NCBI RefSeq assembly: GCF_001613505.1
Contig: NZ_BDCM01000012.1
Span: forward strand, 620,001-684,000
Source: Nocardia mikamii NBRC 108933
GTDB taxonomy: Bacteria; Actinomycetota; Actinomycetes; Mycobacteriales; Mycobacteriaceae
Reading direction: 5' to 3'
Length of the DNA stretch: 64,000 bases
The notes under the pieces were generated by a model, which made no database searches, was not told the DNA's origin, and saw nothing but the letters and a program-made list of their open reading frames with translations. Of this stretch, positions 8,730 to 17,347 are shown piece after piece; within the stretch, counting starts at the first letter, position 1; each line of letters starts with the position of its first letter. Both the position numbers and the translations under genes were made by a program.

Positions 8730-9032
8730 TCAGGCAGCGCAATCCATGCAGATCATCTGCCCGCCGGCCTCACTGGCGAGTCTGCTGCGGTGATGAACCA
8801 GGAAGCAGCTCGAGCAGGTGAACTCGTCGGCCTGTTTCGGGATCACCCGGACCGAGAGCACCTCCTCGGACAGATCCGCGCCGGGAAGCTCGAACGACTC
8901 CGCGGTATCGGATTCGTCGATATCCACGACGGCGGACGCGGCCTCGTTGCGACGAGCCTTCAGCTCCTCGAGCGAGTCCTCCGACACTTCGTCGGATTCA
9001 CTGCGCCTAGGTGCGTCATAGTCGGTTGCCAT
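8730..9032 (-). CDS. DUF4193 family zinc-ribbon protein
   Basis: A 100-residue acidic protein starting MATDYDAPRR, with a conserved middle LKARRNEA segment and two paired cysteines at the C-terminus (CSSC and CMDC) that should bind one zinc. This is the DUF4193 signature (Rv2699c position). A GAGGGGAAG ribosome binding site precedes the ATG, and TATACG at 9057-9062 (minus strand) is a likely -10 box. The role is unknown; strong conservation across Mycobacteriales suggests a basic function. Confidence 0.9.
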   Translation of the reverse strand: MATDYDAPRRSESDEVSEDSLEELKARRNEAASAVVDIDESDTAESFELPGADLSEEVLSVRVIPKQADEFTCSSCFLVHHRSRLASEAGGQMICMDCAA

Positions 9033-9574
9033 GTCGTCTTCCCCTCGTCCTTACTCCGTATATCCCGGACCGGCTCCGCCGACCGTCGATCCCTGTCGGA
9101 ATCGCCCGGCGATGCCGCCCCGCCGTGGTGTACGTCACGTGTACACCGCTCGCCGCCCGGCCGGATCACCCTGACCCATACCGGATCGCGCTCGGTCAAC
9201 GCAGGACATGCCCTGGTTGTTCCCGAAATCGCTTCCCTGATTCACATCAGCCGATTCGTATCGGGCCGCCAGACAATAGCGGACGCCGGGGCAAAAGTCG
9301 CAATCAAAACTCGAGCGAGTCGAAACCGACGGGTAATCGTCACTGCGACCGCACGGCTGTGGCGATACGCCACCGCTTCGTGCCCGGTGATTCCCCGGCC
9401 CGTGATCCGATCGCGATCCGAGCGGCCCCGCCGATCGTTACGATCCCGATATCCACCGTGGCCGTAGCTGCCGATTTCCACCACCGCGATAGCGGTCCGT
9501 TGCCGCCGTGGTTGCCCTGGCAATCGGCGCGCAGGTGTCCGCGTGCGCGACCGCGGCCCGCCAACTCGTAAGGT
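9033..9574. other. 542-base intergenic region between divergent DUF4193 and cei
   Basis: No convincing gene on either strand. It holds the divergent promoters (TATACG on the minus strand at 9057-9062; TAAGGT on the plus strand at 9569-9574) and the inverted repeat at 9127-9147. The stretch 9240-9480 is richer in A/T than its surroundings but shows no repeat or hairpin I can support. Confidence 0.6.
9127..9147. promoter_or_regulatory. inverted repeat, possible operator
   Basis: GGTGTAC, a 7-base spacer and GTACACC form a perfect 7-bp dyad about 95 bases upstream of the DUF4193 start and 430 bases upstream of cei. Size and symmetry fit a dimeric regulator site. No regulator gene lies beside it, so the binding protein is unknown. 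Confidence 0.45.
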
Positions 9575-9580
9575 GTGCGT

Positions 9581-10258
9581 GTGGTTTCACTGATCACCGA
9601 AGGCAGCGCGGTCGACGACAAGGGCCGTCCGTTCCTGCGGCGCCGCTACCAGCCGTGGGTCGCACTCATCGCGGTTCTCGCCCTCATCTGCGCAATCGTG
9701 TGGATCAAGGCGCTGACCACCGCCGACGCCACCCATACCGCCATGGCCTGCAATTCGCCGGCTCCCGTGTCGGATCCGAACGCCCCGCAGCCCGCGCCGC
9801 TGGGCGAGGTGGTCTCCCCGTCGCGGCTGCACGATGTGGAGCCGGCGCCGCTGGCTCAGGCGAAGGTGCGGGTGCTCAACGGTTCCGGCCAGCGCGGCCT
9901 GGCCGAGCACATCGCGTCGAAACTCGGTGACTACGGCTTCGCCAGCCCGCCGGCCCCGGTCTTCGGCAACGATCCGGTCTACCTGAGCGGCGACCTGGTG
10001 TGCACCGGCCAGATCCGCTACGGCGTGAGCGGGCGCCCCGCCGCGGCCGCGGTACAGCTCGTCGCGCCGTGCGCCGAACTGATCGAGGACCAGCGCACCG
10101 ACGACACGGTCGACCTGGCCCTGGGCACGCTGTTCGGCAACGATCTGCAGCCGAGCACCGATGCCGAGGAAGTGCTGCGCGCCCTGAAGAACCCGGCCCC
10201 GAACGGCCCGGACGTCGATTCGGCGCTGCTGCAGGCGGCCCGCACCGCCCGCTGCTGA
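9581..10258 (+). CDS. cei: envelope integrity protein Cei
   Basis: A 225-residue envelope protein: short cytosolic N-terminus, one transmembrane helix (VALIAVLALICAIVWIKAL, about 26-44), then an extracytoplasmic LytR C-terminal (LytR_C) domain with KVRVLNGSGQRGLAEHIASK at about 105-125. It matches Cei (Rv2700), needed for cell envelope integrity in M. tuberculosis. Paired cysteines follow in the outer domain. A -10 box TAAGGT (9569-9574) 6 bases before GTG 9581 indicates a leaderless start; GTG 9575 is also in frame. It ends 7 bases before the convergent suhB. Confidence 0.88.
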   Translation: MVSLITEGSAVDDKGRPFLRRRYQPWVALIAVLALICAIVWIKALTTADATHTAMACNSPAPVSDPNAPQPAPLGEVVSPSRLHDVEPAPLAQAKVRVLNGSGQRGLAEHIASKLGDYGFASPPAPVFGNDPVYLSGDLVCTGQIRYGVSGRPAAAAVQLVAPCAELIEDQRTDDTVDLALGTLFGNDLQPSTDAEEVLRALKNPAPNGPDVDSALLQAARTARC

Positions 10259-10265
10259 TCCGCGC

Positions 10266-11177
10266 TCACTCCTCCGGGATGGGGGCCGCGACGCCGAGCC
10301 GGTCGAAGAGTTCGGCGAGTTCGTCGGCGATGCCCGCCGCGGCGGCCACGGTCAGCGCCCCCTGCGCGCCGGTGGAGTCCGCGCCGGGCAGCCGCAGCAC
10401 CGCGCCCGCCTCGGCCGCGATCAGCGCTCCGGCGGCCCAGTCCCAGGGATTGAGGCCGTGCTCGTAGTGGGCGTCCACGCGGCCCGCCGCCACCATGCAC
10501 AGGTCGAGGGCGGCCGAGCCGATCCGGCGGATGTCGCGGACTCTCGGCAGCAACCGCGCCACCAGTTCGCCCTGCCGTTCCCGTCGGGCCGCGCCGTAGC
10601 CGAAGCCGGTGGCCACCAGGGCCAGCCGGACCGAGTCGATATCGTTGCAGCGCAACGCGATCGGCTCGGCGTCGCCGCCGGCCACGGTGGCGCCCGCGCC
10701 CAGTCCGGCGCTGTAGGTGACCTTCCCGGCCACGTCGACGACCGCACCGGCCAGGGAGCGGCCACCGCGCATCGCGGCCACCGATACCGCATAGGCCGGG
10801 ATGCCGTATACGAAGTTGACCGTGCCGTCGATCGGATCGACCACCCACACGATCTCGCCGCCGGCTCCGAGGCTGCCGCCGCCCTCCTCACCGAGGACCG
10901 ACTCCCCCGGGCGGGCCTCGGCCAGCAGCGAGCGGATCAGCCGCTCGGTCTCCGTGTCGACCACGGTGACGGGGTCGGTGGGCGTCGATTTGGTACGGAC
11001 CGAGCCGCCCTCGGTCCGCCCGGGGCCGAAGACCTCGGGCCGGCGGCGGCGGACGTGTGCGGCCGCGGTCTCGGCCAGATAGACTGAGACACGGCGTAAT
11101 TCGGCGATTTCGGCAGGATCGAGGACGGGCGCTTCCGCGATATCGGCGGGTGAATTCGTCTCGGGCACGGTTTCCAT
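10266..11177 (-). CDS. suhB: inositol monophosphatase family protein
   Basis: A 303-residue Mg2+-dependent phosphatase releasing inositol from inositol 1-phosphate, feeding phosphatidylinositol and mannosylated lipids of the envelope. Metal-site motifs are complete: DPVTVVDTETE, GEEG, WVVDPIDGTVNFV and the C-terminal WDWAAGALIAAEAGA. It is the SuhB (Rv2701c) counterpart and is divergent from ppgK. The first ~30 residues are poorly conserved, so a downstream start is possible. Confidence 0.9.
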   Translation of the reverse strand: METVPETNSPADIAEAPVLDPAEIAELRRVSVYLAETAAAHVRRRRPEVFGPGRTEGGSVRTKSTPTDPVTVVDTETERLIRSLLAEARPGESVLGEEGGGSLGAGGEIVWVVDPIDGTVNFVYGIPAYAVSVAAMRGGRSLAGAVVDVAGKVTYSAGLGAGATVAGGDAEPIALRCNDIDSVRLALVATGFGYGAARRERQGELVARLLPRVRDIRRIGSAALDLCMVAAGRVDAHYEHGLNPWDWAAGALIAAEAGAVLRLPGADSTGAQGALTVAAAAGIADELAELFDRLGVAAPIPEE

Positions 11178-11295
11178 CCGACCACAGATCCGCCCGGACT
11201 CGCATCTGCGCGGTCGCAGCCGTGGGCGCGTCGCGCGGTGTAACGTGCCGCTGGCACCTTCATCGGCCTAGACCACAGGGAACGAGGAGTTCGCG

Positions 11296-12054
11296 ATGTC
11301 CGCTCGGGGGCAAGCATTCGGTATCGATATCGGGGGCAGCGGGGTGAAGGGCGCGGTCGTCGACCTCGCCACCGGCGACCTCGCCCACGAACGGATCAAG
11401 ATCTCCACGCCCCACCCGGCCACCCCCAACGCCATCGCCGAAACCGTCGCCAAACTCGTCACCCAGGCCGGCTGGGACGGCCCGGTCGGCCTCACCCTGC
11501 CCAGCGTCGTGGTCAACGGCATCGCCCGCACCGCCGCCAACATCGACAAGAGCTGGATCGATACCGACGCGCGTCAACTGTTCTCGCTGGCACTGGGCGG
11601 ACGCGAGGTCGTGGTGCTCAACGACGCGGACGCGGCGGGCCTGGCCGAGGACCGCTACGGCGCGGCCCGCAACATCGACGGCCTGGTGATGCTGCTGACG
11701 TTCGGCACCGGCATCGGCTCGGCGCTGCTGAACCACGGCGTCCTGGTTCCCAACACCGAACTGGGCCACCTCGAGGTGCACGGCAAGGAGGCCGAACATC
11801 GGGCCGCGTCGTCGGTGAAGGAACGAAAGAATCTGTCGTACAAGGAGTGGGCCGCCGAGGTGACCAAGGTACTGGTCACCCTGGAGGACCTGTTCTGGCC
11901 GACGGTGTTCGTCGCCGGCGGCGGGATCAGCCGCGATGCCGAGCACTGGATCCCATTGCTGGCCAATCGGACTCCGGTCGCGGCCGCCCATCTGCGCAAT
12001 ACCGCGGGTATCGTGGGCGCCGCGATGGCCGTGGATAGCGGGATCGCGCCGTGA
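11296..12054 (+). CDS. ppgK: polyphosphate glucokinase
   Basis: A 252-residue ROK-type kinase that phosphorylates glucose with polyphosphate or ATP. The phosphate-1 motif is IDIGGSGVKGA (residues 10-20); the catalytic region reads NDADAAGLAEDRYG; phosphate-2 is TFGTGIGSAL; and ELGHLEVHGKEAEH is typical of PpgK. A strong GAGGAG ribosome binding site precedes ATG 11296. It lies directly before sigA, as in M. tuberculosis (Rv2702). Confidence 0.95.
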   Translation: MSARGQAFGIDIGGSGVKGAVVDLATGDLAHERIKISTPHPATPNAIAETVAKLVTQAGWDGPVGLTLPSVVVNGIARTAANIDKSWIDTDARQLFSLALGGREVVVLNDADAAGLAEDRYGAARNIDGLVMLLTFGTGIGSALLNHGVLVPNTELGHLEVHGKEAEHRAASSVKERKNLSYKEWAAEVTKVLVTLEDLFWPTVFVAGGGISRDAEHWIPLLANRTPVAAAHLRNTAGIVGAAMAVDSGIAP

Positions 12055-12072
12055 GCACTCGTTGCCGATAGT

Positions 12073-12078
12073 TACAAT
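12073..12078 (+). promoter_or_regulatory. candidate -10 box for sigA
   Basis: TACAAT lies about 130 bases upstream of the sigA start, just after ppgK. A second candidate (TACTCT near 12163) lies closer to the gene. No good -35 box is seen for either. Both are inferred from sequence only. Confidence 0.4.
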
Positions 12079-12206
12079 GGAACGAGACCGGCGGTGAGCC
12101 GGAAAACAACCCCGGCACGTAGAGCCGGGTTCAACCCCGACAGAACCGCTCCGCCGGATGATTACTCTGGCGTGACGCCGCACGAGACCGTCACGAAAGG
12201 GCGTAC

Positions 12207-13589
12207 GTGGTAGCCACGAATACCCGACAGACCGCCGAATCGGCCGAAGCTGCCGACTCCGCAGAAGGCACCGCAGCACGGCCGGTCCGCAAGGCTGCCG
12301 CGAAGAAGGCCCCGGCCAAGAAGGTCGCCGCGAAGAAGGCCCCGGCCAAGAAGGCGGGAGCCAAGGCTGCGAAGAAAGCGCCCGCCAAGAAGGCCACCAC
12401 GAAGAAGGCGGCCCCCGGTGCGGACAACGAATCCGACGAGCACCTCGACGACGAGTCGCTGGAACTCGACGACCTCGGTGATCTGGAGGTCTCCGAGGAC
12501 GATCTGAGCGACGACGGCGAAGATCTGGTCGAAGAGACCGCCGAGGACGAAGAGGCCGAAGCCGAGGACGAGGAACCCTCGGAGAAGGACAAGGCCTCCG
12601 GTGACTTCGTCTGGGACGAAGAGGAATCCGAGGCCCTGCGCCAGGCTCGCAAGGACGCCGAGCTCACCGCCTCCGCGGACTCGGTGCGCGCCTACCTCAA
12701 GCAGATCGGCAAGGTCGCGCTGCTGAACGCGGAGGAGGAGGTCGAACTCGCCAAGCGGATCGAGGCCGGTCTCTACGCCACCGAGAAGCTGCGCGAATTC
12801 GCCGACAAGGGCGAGAAACTGCCGGTGGCCACCCGCCGCGATCTGCAGTGGATCATGCGCGACGGCAATCGCGCCAAGAACCACCTGCTCGAGGCCAACC
12901 TGCGGCTGGTCGTCTCGCTGGCCAAGCGCTACACCGGCCGCGGCATGGCGTTTCTGGACCTGATCCAGGAAGGCAACCTGGGTCTGATCCGCGCGGTGGA
13001 GAAGTTCGACTACACCAAGGGCTACAAGTTCTCCACGTACGCCACCTGGTGGATCCGCCAGGCCATCACCCGCGCGATGGCCGACCAGGCCCGCACCATC
13101 CGTATTCCGGTGCACATGGTCGAGGTCATCAACAAGCTGGGCCGGATCCAGCGCGAGCTGCTGCAGGACCTGGGCCGTGAGCCCACGCCCGAAGAGCTCG
13201 CCAAGGAAATGGACATCACGCCGGAGAAGGTCCTCGAGATCCAGCAGTACGCGCGTGAGCCCATCTCGCTGGACCAGACCATCGGCGACGAGGGTGATTC
13301 CCAGCTCGGCGACTTCATCGAGGACTCCGAGGCGGTCGTCGCGGTCGACGCGGTGAGTTTCACGCTGCTGCAGGATCAGCTGCAGTCGGTGCTGGAGACG
13401 CTGTCCGAGCGCGAGGCGGGCGTGGTCCGGCTGCGCTTCGGCCTCACCGACGGCCAGCCGCGCACCCTCGACGAGATCGGCCAGGTCTACGGGGTCACCC
13501 GTGAGCGCATCCGCCAGATCGAGTCGAAGACCATGAGCAAGCTGCGCCACCCCAGCCGCTCCCAGGTGCTGCGCGACTACCTGGACTGA
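12207..13589 (+). CDS. sigA: principal RNA polymerase sigma factor SigA
   Basis: A 460-residue group 1 sigma factor, which directs RNA polymerase to housekeeping promoters. Residues ~27-72 are a lysine/alanine-rich region with repeated KKAPAKK, followed by a very acidic stretch (to ~145). Region 1.2 starts DSVRAYLKQIGKVALL; region 2 has LRLVVSLAKRYTGRGM and LDLIQEGNLGLIRAVEKF; region 4.2 has TLDEIGQVYGVTRERIRQIE. It starts at GTG 12207 and is followed by a strong terminator. Synteny with Rv2703 supports the assignment; the lysine-rich head resembles histone H1-like tails. Confidence 0.97.
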   Translation: MVATNTRQTAESAEAADSAEGTAARPVRKAAAKKAPAKKVAAKKAPAKKAGAKAAKKAPAKKATTKKAAPGADNESDEHLDDESLELDDLGDLEVSEDDLSDDGEDLVEETAEDEEAEAEDEEPSEKDKASGDFVWDEEESEALRQARKDAELTASADSVRAYLKQIGKVALLNAEEEVELAKRIEAGLYATEKLREFADKGEKLPVATRRDLQWIMRDGNRAKNHLLEANLRLVVSLAKRYTGRGMAFLDLIQEGNLGLIRAVEKFDYTKGYKFSTYATWWIRQAITRAMADQARTIRIPVHMVEVINKLGRIQRELLQDLGREPTPEELAKEMDITPEKVLEIQQYAREPISLDQTIGDEGDSQLGDFIEDSEAVVAVDAVSFTLLQDQLQSVLETLSEREAGVVRLRFGLTDGQPRTLDEIGQVYGVTRERIRQIESKTMSKLRHPSRSQVLRDYLD

Positions 13590-13601
13590 TATTCACGCCA
13601 C

Positions 13602-13640
13602 CGACGATGCCGCCGAGGTTCCGCCTCGGCGGCATCGTCG
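13602..13640 (+). terminator. sigA terminator
   Basis: A perfect 17-bp stem (left arm 13602-13618, right arm 13624-13640) with a TTCCG loop begins 12 bases after the sigA stop and is followed by TTATGT. It is the longest perfect hairpin seen in the window. Confidence 0.9.
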
Positions 13641-13685
13641 TTATGTCCGGCGTATTGCCGCGACGGCCCCATAGGGTGGGCTGTC

Positions 13686-15275
13686 GTGGATCAGTTGGTG
13701 TTGGTTTTCGTGCTGGCGTTCGCGACGATCCTGGCGCAGCCGCTGGGCCGGCGCATCGGGTTGGCGCCCGCGGTGCTGATGACGGTCTTCGGACTCGTCA
13801 TGGCGGTCCTGCCGTTCGTGCCCGATATCGCGCTGGCGCCCGACCTCATCCTCCCGCTGGTCCTGCCGCCGCTGCTGTACGCCTCGGCCCGGCGCACCTC
13901 CTGGCAGCAGTTCGCCTCCAACGCGGGGGCGATCCTGTTGCGCGCGGTCGGCCTCGTGGTGGCCACCGCGGCCGCGGTCGCGGCGATCTTCCACCTCTGG
14001 TATCCGGCGCTGCCGGTGGGCACGGCGTTCGCACTGGGTGCGGTGGTGGCGCCGCCGGATCCGGTGGCGGTGAGCGCGGTGGCGGACCGGCTGGGACTGC
14101 CGCGGCGTCTGGTGGCGGTGCTGGAAGGTGAGGGCCTGTTCAACGACGTGACCGCGGTGGTGATCTACGACGTCGCGGTGCACGCGGTGGTGACCGGGCA
14201 ATTCTCGGCCTGGCGGACGGCGATCGACTTCGTGGTCTCCGCGGTGGTGGCGGTAGCGGTCGGACTCGCGCTCGGCTGGGCCGGCAGTGCCATGATGCGG
14301 CGGCTGACCGAAGCGCCGTGGCAGGTGGCCCTCGGCTTGCTGCTCCCGTTCGCCGCCTACGGGCTGGCCGAGGCCGCACACGGTTCGGCGGTGCTCGCGG
14401 TACTGGTGTGCGCGCTGTATCTGACCGATGCCGCAACGGATTTCAGCGATGTCGGATATCGGATCGTCGGCGATTCGTTCTGGGACGTGATCGACATGCT
14501 GGTCACCGGATTCGCCTTCGGATTGGTGGGCCTGGAACTGAGCACGGTGCTCGCCACCACCGGGCCGAACTGGCCGCGTCTGCTCGGCGGGGCGGCGGCG
14601 GTGGTCGGCGTGGTGGTCGCCCTGCGGCTGGTCTGGCTGCTCGCCAGTACCGGGCTGTTCCGCGGATGGTGGCGCCGCCGGCGCGTGGACGAGCCCTACA
14701 CCTGGCGTGAAACCGTGGTCACCTGGTGGGCAGGGATGCGCGGGGTGGTGACCGTCGCACTGGCGCTGGCGTTGCCGCTGACCACCGATTCGGGGGCGGA
14801 CTTCCCCGGCCGCACCGAGGTCTTGTTCATCGCGTTCGTCGTCGTGCTGTTCACGCTGCTGCTCCAGGGTCCCACGCTGCCCCTGGTGGCCCGCTGGACC
14901 GGAGTGAAGGCCGATACCGAGGTCGAGCGCGCCATGGAGCGGCGGTTGTGGACGCGGATCCTGCGCGCGGAACTGGCCCGGCTGGAGGAGATCGCCGACA
15001 ACGAGGATCTGCCCGACGAGGTGTATCAGCGGCTGCGCGACACCGTGGAACGCCGGTTGATGCGCGCCGATCCGGAAGCAGCGGAGGCCGCCGACGGCAG
15101 CAAGGCCGTCGAGCACGCCATGCGACTGACCGGCAAATTGCGCACCATCAGCAACGACGTCCTCGACGCCGGGCGCGGTGAGGCCTTGGCGGCCCGGCGC
15201 GAACCGGGAATGCCGCCGGATCTGGTGGACCGGGTGATGCGCCGATTGGATCTGCGCCCGCCGCCGCTGCTGTGA
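13686..15275 (+). CDS. Na+/H+ antiporter, CPA1/NhaP type
   Basis: A 529-residue transporter with about 12 membrane helices, then a cytosolic tail of about 110 residues. APPDPVAVSAVADRLGLP and EGLFNDVTAVVIYD (the ND ion-binding pair) are typical of CPA1 sodium/proton exchangers. The tail is charged (ERRLWTRILRAELARLEEIA). It is not part of the Rv2690c-Rv2718c backbone and begins the non-conserved block. It starts at GTG 13686, right after the sigA terminator. It probably exports Na+ in exchange for protons. Confidence 0.88.
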   Translation: MDQLVLVFVLAFATILAQPLGRRIGLAPAVLMTVFGLVMAVLPFVPDIALAPDLILPLVLPPLLYASARRTSWQQFASNAGAILLRAVGLVVATAAAVAAIFHLWYPALPVGTAFALGAVVAPPDPVAVSAVADRLGLPRRLVAVLEGEGLFNDVTAVVIYDVAVHAVVTGQFSAWRTAIDFVVSAVVAVAVGLALGWAGSAMMRRLTEAPWQVALGLLLPFAAYGLAEAAHGSAVLAVLVCALYLTDAATDFSDVGYRIVGDSFWDVIDMLVTGFAFGLVGLELSTVLATTGPNWPRLLGGAAAVVGVVVALRLVWLLASTGLFRGWWRRRRVDEPYTWRETVVTWWAGMRGVVTVALALALPLTTDSGADFPGRTEVLFIAFVVVLFTLLLQGPTLPLVARWTGVKADTEVERAMERRLWTRILRAELARLEEIADNEDLPDEVYQRLRDTVERRLMRADPEAAEAADGSKAVEHAMRLTGKLRTISNDVLDAGRGEALAARREPGMPPDLVDRVMRRLDLRPPPLL

Positions 15276-15495
15276 GATTGCGGGGCCCGCGGCGCGGTCG
15301 AGTCCCCTGAACACGTGGCGGCGATCGGCGGCCGGGCGGGCGAACCGCCGATGCGAACTGGGGTCGAGCTCCGGCAAACATCAGCTATTTTCCAGGACTA
15401 ACGTTCGGGAAATTTACTACCTGCGAGTATCTCGCTAATGTGCGGACGGTCACCGGCATGGGGATGCGGTGACGCACTTTCGGCAAGGAGTCCGC

Positions 15496-16347
15496 ATGCT
15501 TCAGATCGACCAGTTCACCTACGGGTGGTTGACACCCACACTGGCCTACGTCATGTCCGTCATCGGTTCGTTGCTCGCGCTGCGCTGCATGGTGCGCGCG
15601 CGAGCCAATCCCGGGCACCGCGGATGGATCGTCACCGCGGCGGTCGCCCTGGGCGGCACGGGCGTCTGGGTGATGCACTTCATCGCGATGCTGGGCTTCT
15701 CGGTCCGCGGGGCGACCATTCGCTACAACATCCCGATCACGTTGATCAGCGCCGTGATCGCGGTGGTCGTGGTGTGGATCGGTCTGTCGCTGGTGATCCG
15801 CCGGCAGGGCGACACCTCCGCCCTGCTGACCGGTGGGGCGGTCACCGGGCTGGGTGTGGCCGCGATGCACTACGCCGGCATGTACGCGATGAAGACCGAT
15901 GTCGCGATGCACTACGACCCCTGGCCGGTCATCGTCTCCATCGTGATCGCGGTGGTGGCGGCCACCGCGGCGCTGTGGTTCGCGCTGCACGTGGAGGGGC
16001 TGCCCGCCACCATCGGTTCGGCGATGATCATGGGCGTCGCGGTCTGCGGTATGCACTACACCGGCATGTACGCCATGCAGGCCCATATGGCCGACCATAT
16101 GCAGACACCGTCGGGCGCCCAGGCCAATGAGCTGCTGACCCCGCTGATCATCGGCGTGAGCATGGTGACGCTGCTGCTGTTCCTGCAGGTCGGTATCACC
16201 GATATCCATGAACCGGATCTGTCGCGTATCCGTGGGCAGCGCGCGAGCCGGTACTGGCCCAGCAGCGCCGAGGCCCAGGCTCCCGCGGCAGAGCCGTTCG
16301 CCCGCGAGGAGTACCCCGGCGACGACACACATCGGCACCGCCGATAA
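15496..16347 (+). CDS. MHYT domain membrane sensor
   Basis: A 283-residue membrane protein with seven predicted helices and three MHYT-type motifs (MHFIAM, MHYAGMYAM, MHYTGMYAM). In this family, conserved Met and His residues at the outer membrane face are proposed to bind copper and sense O2, CO or NO. Unlike most characterised members, it has no GGDEF, EAL or kinase output domain, only a short Pro/Ala-rich tail. An AAGGAG site lies 5 bases before ATG 15496, so the upstream GTG 15469 is not needed. Confidence 0.9.
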   Translation: MLQIDQFTYGWLTPTLAYVMSVIGSLLALRCMVRARANPGHRGWIVTAAVALGGTGVWVMHFIAMLGFSVRGATIRYNIPITLISAVIAVVVVWIGLSLVIRRQGDTSALLTGGAVTGLGVAAMHYAGMYAMKTDVAMHYDPWPVIVSIVIAVVAATAALWFALHVEGLPATIGSAMIMGVAVCGMHYTGMYAMQAHMADHMQTPSGAQANELLTPLIIGVSMVTLLLFLQVGITDIHEPDLSRIRGQRASRYWPSSAEAQAPAAEPFAREEYPGDDTHRHRR

Positions 16348-16357
16348 CGACCGCGGC

Positions 16358-17347
16358 GTGAACCCGCGCAATCCGGTGATCGCACAGCGGCTCGCCGGAA
16401 TCCGCCGCGAGGCGAACCCGCGGCACCGGATTACGCGGGTCGGTGGGCGGAGCGGCCCGGCGCGGGCGACACTGGCATACGTGGCGCCCTCCGCATTGAA
16501 TCACTACCGGTCCCCGTGGACCCGGCCTCTCGACCTCGACGCCGGGCGGCGGCACCTGCTGGACTGGTGGCACGGCCCGGACCGGATCTACCGCGCCGGG
16601 AAGGCGGTTCACGACCATCTGGCCGGTGCGCCCGCCTCGTGCGCCTACGCGTTCACGCTGTTCGTCACCTGGTGGACGCTGCGCGGGATCAGCGATTTCG
16701 CCGGGCATCGGCTGATCCTGTCGGCCTCGACCAATCTGCACAATATGCGCCGTGAGCCGGTGCAGGTGCTGGTCGCTTCGGCGTTCTGGACCGACGGCGG
16801 ATTTCCGTGGGTGATCATCCTCGGTTTCCTGACCGTGATGGCCTTCGCCGAACGCTGGCTGGGCACGTTGCGCTGGATCATGGTGTTCGCCTGCGGCCAT
16901 GTCGGCGCCTCGATGATCGTGGTCACCGGCATCGCCTTCGCGGTGCATCACGACCTGATCCCGTTGCGCATCGCGGTGGCCTCCGACGTGGGGTCCTCTT
17001 ACGGCTTCACCGCGGTGCTGGCCGCATTGGGCTTCCATCTACGCGGCACGCCCCGAGCCGTATGGGCGGCGGGGTTGCTGGCCTGGTTCGGTTTCGCCGC
17101 CTGGCACGGGCGCACGTTCACCGACTACGGACACCTGACGGCGCTGTGCATCGGCTTCGCGGTCGGGGCGGCCGCGGTGGCGTTGTCGCGGCGGCTCGAG
17201 CGGATCCGCGACCAGCGGTCTGCGGGCACGCGCCGCCCGCCGGGCGGCACCGGGACCGGGCCGTTCGATCCGCCGCCGGCGGCGGACGCGCTGGTGCCGG
17301 AGAACCAGCCCTCAGCCGACGGCCGGAGCGAATCGACGCTGCATTGA
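16358..17347 (+). CDS. rhomboid-like membrane protein
   Basis: A 329-residue protein: a basic N-terminal segment, about six hydrophobic helices and a Pro-rich tail. It resembles the actinobacterial rhomboid-like family. A possible serine nucleophile lies in DVGSSYGFTAVLAALGF and a possible His in YGHLTALCIGFAVG, the order expected of an intramembrane serine protease, but the sequence around them is diverged and activity is uncertain. Start is GTG 16358 or GTG 16481. Its 3' end overlaps the convergent antiporter gene by 36 bases. Confidence 0.65.
   Translation: MNPRNPVIAQRLAGIRREANPRHRITRVGGRSGPARATLAYVAPSALNHYRSPWTRPLDLDAGRRHLLDWWHGPDRIYRAGKAVHDHLAGAPASCAYAFTLFVTWWTLRGISDFAGHRLILSASTNLHNMRREPVQVLVASAFWTDGGFPWVIILGFLTVMAFAERWLGTLRWIMVFACGHVGASMIVVTGIAFAVHHDLIPLRIAVASDVGSSYGFTAVLAALGFHLRGTPRAVWAAGLLAWFGFAAWHGRTFTDYGHLTALCIGFAVGAAAVALSRRLERIRDQRSAGTRRPPGGTGTGPFDPPPAADALVPENQPSADGRSESTLH

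Noticed and set aside
13641..15377. 578-codon open frame on the minus strand
   Set aside because: Antisense to the Na+/H+ antiporter. His/Arg/Gln-rich, no motif.
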